NCBI GenBank assembly: GCA_913020705.1
Contig: CAJWBY010000178.1
Location: 1 to 8,698, forward strand
Direction of reading: 5' to 3'
Length of the DNA stretch: 8,698 nt
From: an uncultured Colwellia sp.
Lineage (GTDB): Bacteria > Pseudomonadota > Gammaproteobacteria > Enterobacterales > Alteromonadaceae
This document shows positions 5,284 to 8,698 of the stretch, piece by piece. The translations under genes were made by a program, and so were the position numbers. The notes beneath the pieces were generated by a model, which did not search any database, was not told the origin of the DNA, and saw only the letters and a list, made by a program, of their open reading frames with translations. Positions within the stretch are counted from its first letter, which is position 1; every line of letters starts with the position of its first letter.

Positions 5284-6884
5284 TGAAACCAAATCCATTA
5301 CAAGTGAAGAATAAATTTCTTGTATTAAGCCTTTGCCTCGTCTTGGCTCTTTCTGCTCAGGTAAATTTAGCCTTTGCCGAAGCTCCTGCAATAGAGTCAA
5401 ACTCACCGGCTGTGGATCCCAAAATAGCGGAAGTAGATGCATTAATTAAGCTTGCTGATGATAAAGTTTATCAAGCCCTATACGAACAAGCCTTAGAAGC
5501 TTTAACGGCAGCTTATAGTTTAAGTAAAACACTGAATAATGAAGAACTGAGTAATAATGTACTCAACTCCATCGCAAACGTTTACTTTAATACTGGGCAG
5601 TTAGAACAAGCACACCGTTATTACACTGAATTAGTTGCTATTGATGAGGCAAGCGGCAATAAACAATCGCTTTCCGTATCCCTATTTAACCTTGGTCATG
5701 TAAATGCCACCTTAAAAGAATATGCTGCGGCTGAAGACAACTTTCAACAGTCTCTTGCTCTTAGTCGTGAGTTATCAGATGATTCTGGTACGGCCTTTAC
5801 ATTTAAAGCAATGGGCGTTAACGCACAAGCACAATCAAATTTCAACCTAGCACAGTCCTATTTAGATGAAGCGCTACGACTCTTTACGACTGTTCGTGAT
5901 GAACTGCAAATAGCAGCAATACACCGCCATCTGGGTGATATTGCCCAGCAGGAAAATAAGTTTGAACTCGCCGTATCACACTATGAAACTGCCTTGCCTG
6001 CACTAGCTAGTGATACATTTAATATAATGCTATTACGTACTTATCGCGGTTTAAGCACGGCATATGAAAAGCTACATAACTATGAAAAAGCCTATCTCAG
6101 TCAACGTACTTACACGCAATTATTGCAGCAACAACTAGAGCAGAGAAACAAAGAAACAACGCAACGTTTACAAGTGCAATTTGAAACACAGCAGTTTTCC
6201 GATGAAAACAAACGTCTTGAACTTCTCAGCCAAAGCCAGCAGCAAGAGTTACAACATCGACAAGCATTATTACAAATGCAATACCTCGTCATAGGCCTTG
6301 CTATTGGAGTTATATTATTAGTTGTGATCCTTTGGTGGCGAAGTAGGATTCATGCAAAACATATGCAGATGCTTGCCACTATCGATTCATTAACTGGTTT
6401 GTTAAACCGTCGCGCTATTCTGGAATACGGCACTCACGAGTGGCAACGCGCAAAACGATTCGACCGACCTCTTTGTTGTCTGCTTTTTGATATTGATCAT
6501 TTTAAAAATGTTAACGATACCTTCGGCCATGCGAGCGGTGATCATGTATTACGAACCATATCTGACGAAGTTCAATCATCCTTAAGAAAAACAGATGCAT
6601 TTGGCCGTTTTGGTGGTGAAGAGTTTTTGCTTATTACAACAGAAACCGATCTGCAACAAGCTGAAACTTTAGCGCAGCGGATCCGCCATAAAATTGAATC
6701 AATAGAATTTACAGATCTCGCTGATCTTTCAATCACTGTCAGTATTGGCGTTGCGATTCTTGATACTCAAGAAGCCTTAGATGAATTAATTAATCATGCC
6801 GATGAAGCTCTATATCTCGCTAAAAACCGTGGCCGAAACCAAGTAGTGACTTATCAAGCGAGTACTTCACTACCCTCAGACTAA
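5283..6884 (+). CDS. Membrane diguanylate cyclase with predicted periplasmic TPR sensor (TPR-TM-GGDEF)
   Basis: This 533-residue predicted inner-membrane protein would make c-di-GMP from two GTP. Residues 1-32 look like a signal peptide (hydrophobic LVLSLCLVLALSA, cleavage near AFA-EA). Residues about 50-285 hold helical TPR-like repeats, for example NSIANVYFNTGQLEQAHRYY (95-114) and RHLGDIAQQENKFELAVSHY (215-234). A Gln/Glu-rich coiled coil spans about 278-330 and a transmembrane helix about 334-352. The GGDEF domain starts at DSLTGLLNRRA (368-378). It contains FDIDHFKNVNDTFGHASGD (402-420), the active-site GGEEF (444-448), an intact inhibitory site Arg435-x-x-Asp438 five residues before it, and ADEALYLAKNRGRNQ (506-520). 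All key residues for activity and product inhibition are present. The gene overlaps the ycgL stop by one base and converges on mutS. The signal sensed is unknown. Confidence 0.92.
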   Translation: MKPNPLQVKNKFLVLSLCLVLALSAQVNLAFAEAPAIESNSPAVDPKIAEVDALIKLADDKVYQALYEQALEALTAAYSLSKTLNNEELSNNVLNSIANVYFNTGQLEQAHRYYTELVAIDEASGNKQSLSVSLFNLGHVNATLKEYAAAEDNFQQSLALSRELSDDSGTAFTFKAMGVNAQAQSNFNLAQSYLDEALRLFTTVRDELQIAAIHRHLGDIAQQENKFELAVSHYETALPALASDTFNIMLLRTYRGLSTAYEKLHNYEKAYLSQRTYTQLLQQQLEQRNKETTQRLQVQFETQQFSDENKRLELLSQSQQQELQHRQALLQMQYLVIGLAIGVILLVVILWWRSRIHAKHMQMLATIDSLTGLLNRRAILEYGTHEWQRAKRFDRPLCCLLFDIDHFKNVNDTFGHASGDHVLRTISDEVQSSLRKTDAFGRFGGEEFLLITTETDLQQAETLAQRIRHKIESIEFTDLADLSITVSIGVAILDTQEALDELINHADEALYLAKNRGRNQVVTYQASTSLPSD

Positions 6885-6892
6885 AAGAGTTC

Positions 6893-8698
6893 TTAGCTAT
6901 ATGGTTTTAATAAATCCGTAAGCTTATATAGCTCTTCTAATGCTTGTTTTGGGCTAAGATTATTCGGATCTAATTTTGTCAGATATTGTTCCACCAAAGA
7001 AGCTTCGTCCTGCTGGTTAAATAAATCTTTTTGATCGGATGTTTGTTGTTCTGCTGATTGATAGCGATTAGCTTCAAGCTGCACTAATTTTTGTTTTGCA
7101 GCTTTAATAACATCATCTGGAACACCCGCTAATTGAGCCACTTGCAAACCATAACTTTGGTTAGCAGCCCCTTCTTTCACTTGATGCAAAAATACAATTT
7201 TATCGCCGTGTTCAACCGCATCTAAGTGTACATTTTTTGCTTTATCGTAAATATCTGGTAACTGAGTCAATTCAAAATAATGCGTAGCAAACAAGGTATA
7301 CGCAGCAATATCTCTAACCAATTTTTCAGCACAAGACCACGCTAGCGCCAAACCATCAAATGTACTCGTTCCACGGCCAATTTCATCCATTAATACCAAG
7401 CTATGTTGCGTAGCATTATTTAAAATATTCGCGGCTTCATTCATTTCAACCATGAAGGTTGAACGACCAGAAGCCAAGTCATCTGAGGCACCAATACGGG
7501 TGAAAATCTGATCTACCGGTCCTATCACTGCCTTCTTTGCCGGCACAAAACTACCGATGTGTGCCATCAAAACAATCAAAGCAACTTGTCTCATATAGGT
7601 CGATTTACCGCCCATATTCGGCCCAGTCACCACCAACATGTGCTGTTGATCTGTCATTTGTAAATCATTTGGGCAAAAATGATTCTTACTCACCGACTCC
7701 ACAACAGGGTGTCTACCTGCTTCAATGATGATGCCGTCCCTATCACTAAGCTCCGGTACGACGTAATCTAACGTTTCAGCACGTTCTGCTAAATTCACCA
7801 ATACGTCTAATTCAGCTAAAGCGGAAGCTGAAACTTCAAGTGCCGGTAGATCGGGTATCACTTTTTCGAACAATTCTTCATATAAACGTTTTTCTAATGC
7901 CAAAGCATGTTCATTGGCACTTAATACCTGCTCTTCAAATTTTTTCAATTCCGGCGTAATAAATCGTTCAGCATTTTTCAAAGTTTGCCGACGTACATAT
8001 TCAGTTGGCAATTCAATATTATGGGCACGACTAAATTCAATGTAATAACCATGGACACGGTTATAGCCTACTTTTAAGGTCGAAATACCCGTACGTTCAC
8101 GCTCACGTTTTTCAAGTTCAACAAGAAATTGATTTGCATTGTCATGAATGTTGCGTAATTCATCTAATTCATCGTCATATCCTGCTGCAATCACACCCCC
8201 ATCACGAATTAATACCGGCGGTTCTTCAACCAAAGCTTGGTTTAATAACTCGTATAATTCTGGAAACTTGCCTAATTCACGGTCTAATTGCTGTAATCGA
8301 CCTTCATTAAATACACTTAGAAGCTGGTGAATATCAGGTAAGGTAGCCAGTGTATTACGCAATTGCATAAAATCACGAGGGCGTGCAGTTTTTAAGGCAA
8401 GTCGAGTCAAGGTACGTTCTATATCACCCAACTTTTTTAATTGTTGCTGCACATCATCAAGTAACTGCTGATCAATTAACTGCTGAATAGCAGACTGACG
8501 TTGGCGTAAGGTATAACGATCGCGTATGGGCCGTAATAACCAACGACGCAATAAGCGTGCACCCATAGCAGTTGCTGTTTTATCTAATACCGAAAGAACA
8601 GTATGGTCACGGCCACCCGAAAGGTTTTGCTCTAACTCTAAGTTTCGTCGTGATTGTGGATCTAGGCGAATACTGTCTTCCGATTGTTCTACGGTTAA
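6893..8698 (-). CDS. mutS: DNA mismatch repair ATPase MutS, N-terminus cut by the window edge
   Basis: The open frame reaches the right edge, so 601 residues are visible. About 250 N-terminal residues (the mismatch-reading domain) are missing compared with typical MutS. The ATG at 8566 ([10 protein letters not shown]) is internal: in-frame codons upstream read [13 protein letters not shown] and VLDKTATA, as in MutS core domain III. Visible in order are the lever/clamp region, Walker [10 protein letters not shown] (fragment residues 359-367), the signature region [11 protein letters not shown], Walker B VLMDE (435-439) with GRGTSTFDG, the FATHYFEL His motif (470 onwards), the dimer-interface [18 protein letters not shown], a QKDLF that fits a beta-clamp-binding motif (about 556-560), and a complete C-terminal tetramerisation segment. 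It detects mismatches as a dimer and recruits MutL. Only eight bases separate its stop from the convergent cyclase gene. Confidence 0.97.
   Translation of the reverse strand, partial: LTVEQSEDSIRLDPQSRRNLELEQNLSGGRDHTVLSVLDKTATAMGARLLRRWLLRPIRDRYTLRQRQSAIQQLIDQQLLDDVQQQLKKLGDIERTLTRLALKTARPRDFMQLRNTLATLPDIHQLLSVFNEGRLQQLDRELGKFPELYELLNQALVEEPPVLIRDGGVIAAGYDDELDELRNIHDNANQFLVELEKRERERTGISTLKVGYNRVHGYYIEFSRAHNIELPTEYVRRQTLKNAERFITPELKKFEEQVLSANEHALALEKRLYEELFEKVIPDLPALEVSASALAELDVLVNLAERAETLDYVVPELSDRDGIIIEAGRHPVVESVSKNHFCPNDLQMTDQQHMLVVTGPNMGGKSTYMRQVALIVLMAHIGSFVPAKKAVIGPVDQIFTRIGASDDLASGRSTFMVEMNEAANILNNATQHSLVLMDEIGRGTSTFDGLALAWSCAEKLVRDIAAYTLFATHYFELTQLPDIYDKAKNVHLDAVEHGDKIVFLHQVKEGAANQSYGLQVAQLAGVPDDVIKAAKQKLVQLEANRYQSAEQQTSDQKDLFNQQDEASLVEQYLTKLDPNNLSPKQALEELYKLTDLLKPYS

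Noticed and set aside
6895..6933. Inverted repeat AGCTATAT...ATATAGCT at the cyclase-mutS convergence
   Set aside because: It is AT-rich with a 23-base loop, has no U-tract, and sits in mutS coding sequence. It is too weak to call a terminator.
8564..8566. ATG at 8566 as the mutS start
   Set aside because: Conserved MutS core sequence continues in frame upstream to the window edge, so this Met is internal.

Overview
The window looks like chromosomal DNA from a non-enteric gammaproteobacterium of moderate-to-low G+C (about 40% by eye, not computed). The main evidence is gene order. A stand-alone trpG-trpD-trpC set with monofunctional TrpC is followed by a convergent crp/vfr-type regulator and a divergent yhfA-type OsmC gene. 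This matches the trpGDC-vfr-OsmC neighbourhood of Pseudomonas, as recalled from established knowledge. The YcgL-family protein also points to Gammaproteobacteria. I cannot name a genus.

Layout. Positions 1-380 (minus) hold the start of a two-partner-secretion outer-membrane transporter that runs off the left edge. A 311-bp intergenic region separates it from the divergent tryptophan operon: trpG (692-1270), trpD (1291-2304) and trpC (2322-3131). The end of trpC and the space after it are occupied by a 228-bp, non-coding, MITE-like element (3115-3342) with 26-bp terminal inverted repeats and a 6-bp TATTTA target duplication. Next come a CRP/Vfr/Clp-like regulator on the minus strand (3371-4036), a divergent OsmC-family gene (4147-4566), a VOC-family gene broken by a one-base frameshift (4639-4997), ycgL (4999-5283), and a large TPR-transmembrane-GGDEF protein (5283-6884). 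The last gene is mutS on the minus strand (6893-8698), which is complete at its C-terminus and cut at its N-terminus by the right edge.

How the genes work together. TrpG, TrpD and TrpC catalyse part of anthranilate and tryptophan synthesis. TrpE, TrpF and TrpAB are not in the window. The CRP-like protein and its OsmC neighbour are a conserved pair. The CRP-like protein keeps the DNA-recognition residues of CRP, but several cAMP-contact positions differ. VOC, ycgL and the diguanylate cyclase are tightly packed and probably cotranscribed. The cyclase has an intact GGEEF active site and an RxxD inhibitory site behind a predicted periplasmic TPR sensor.

Most striking observation. Removing the MITE-like element and one copy of its target duplication restores a trpC reading frame ending in Leu-Phe-Ser-stop. 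The insertion has therefore rewritten the last codons of trpC without disabling it. I see no CRISPR, phage or defence island, and no clearly new multi-gene system.
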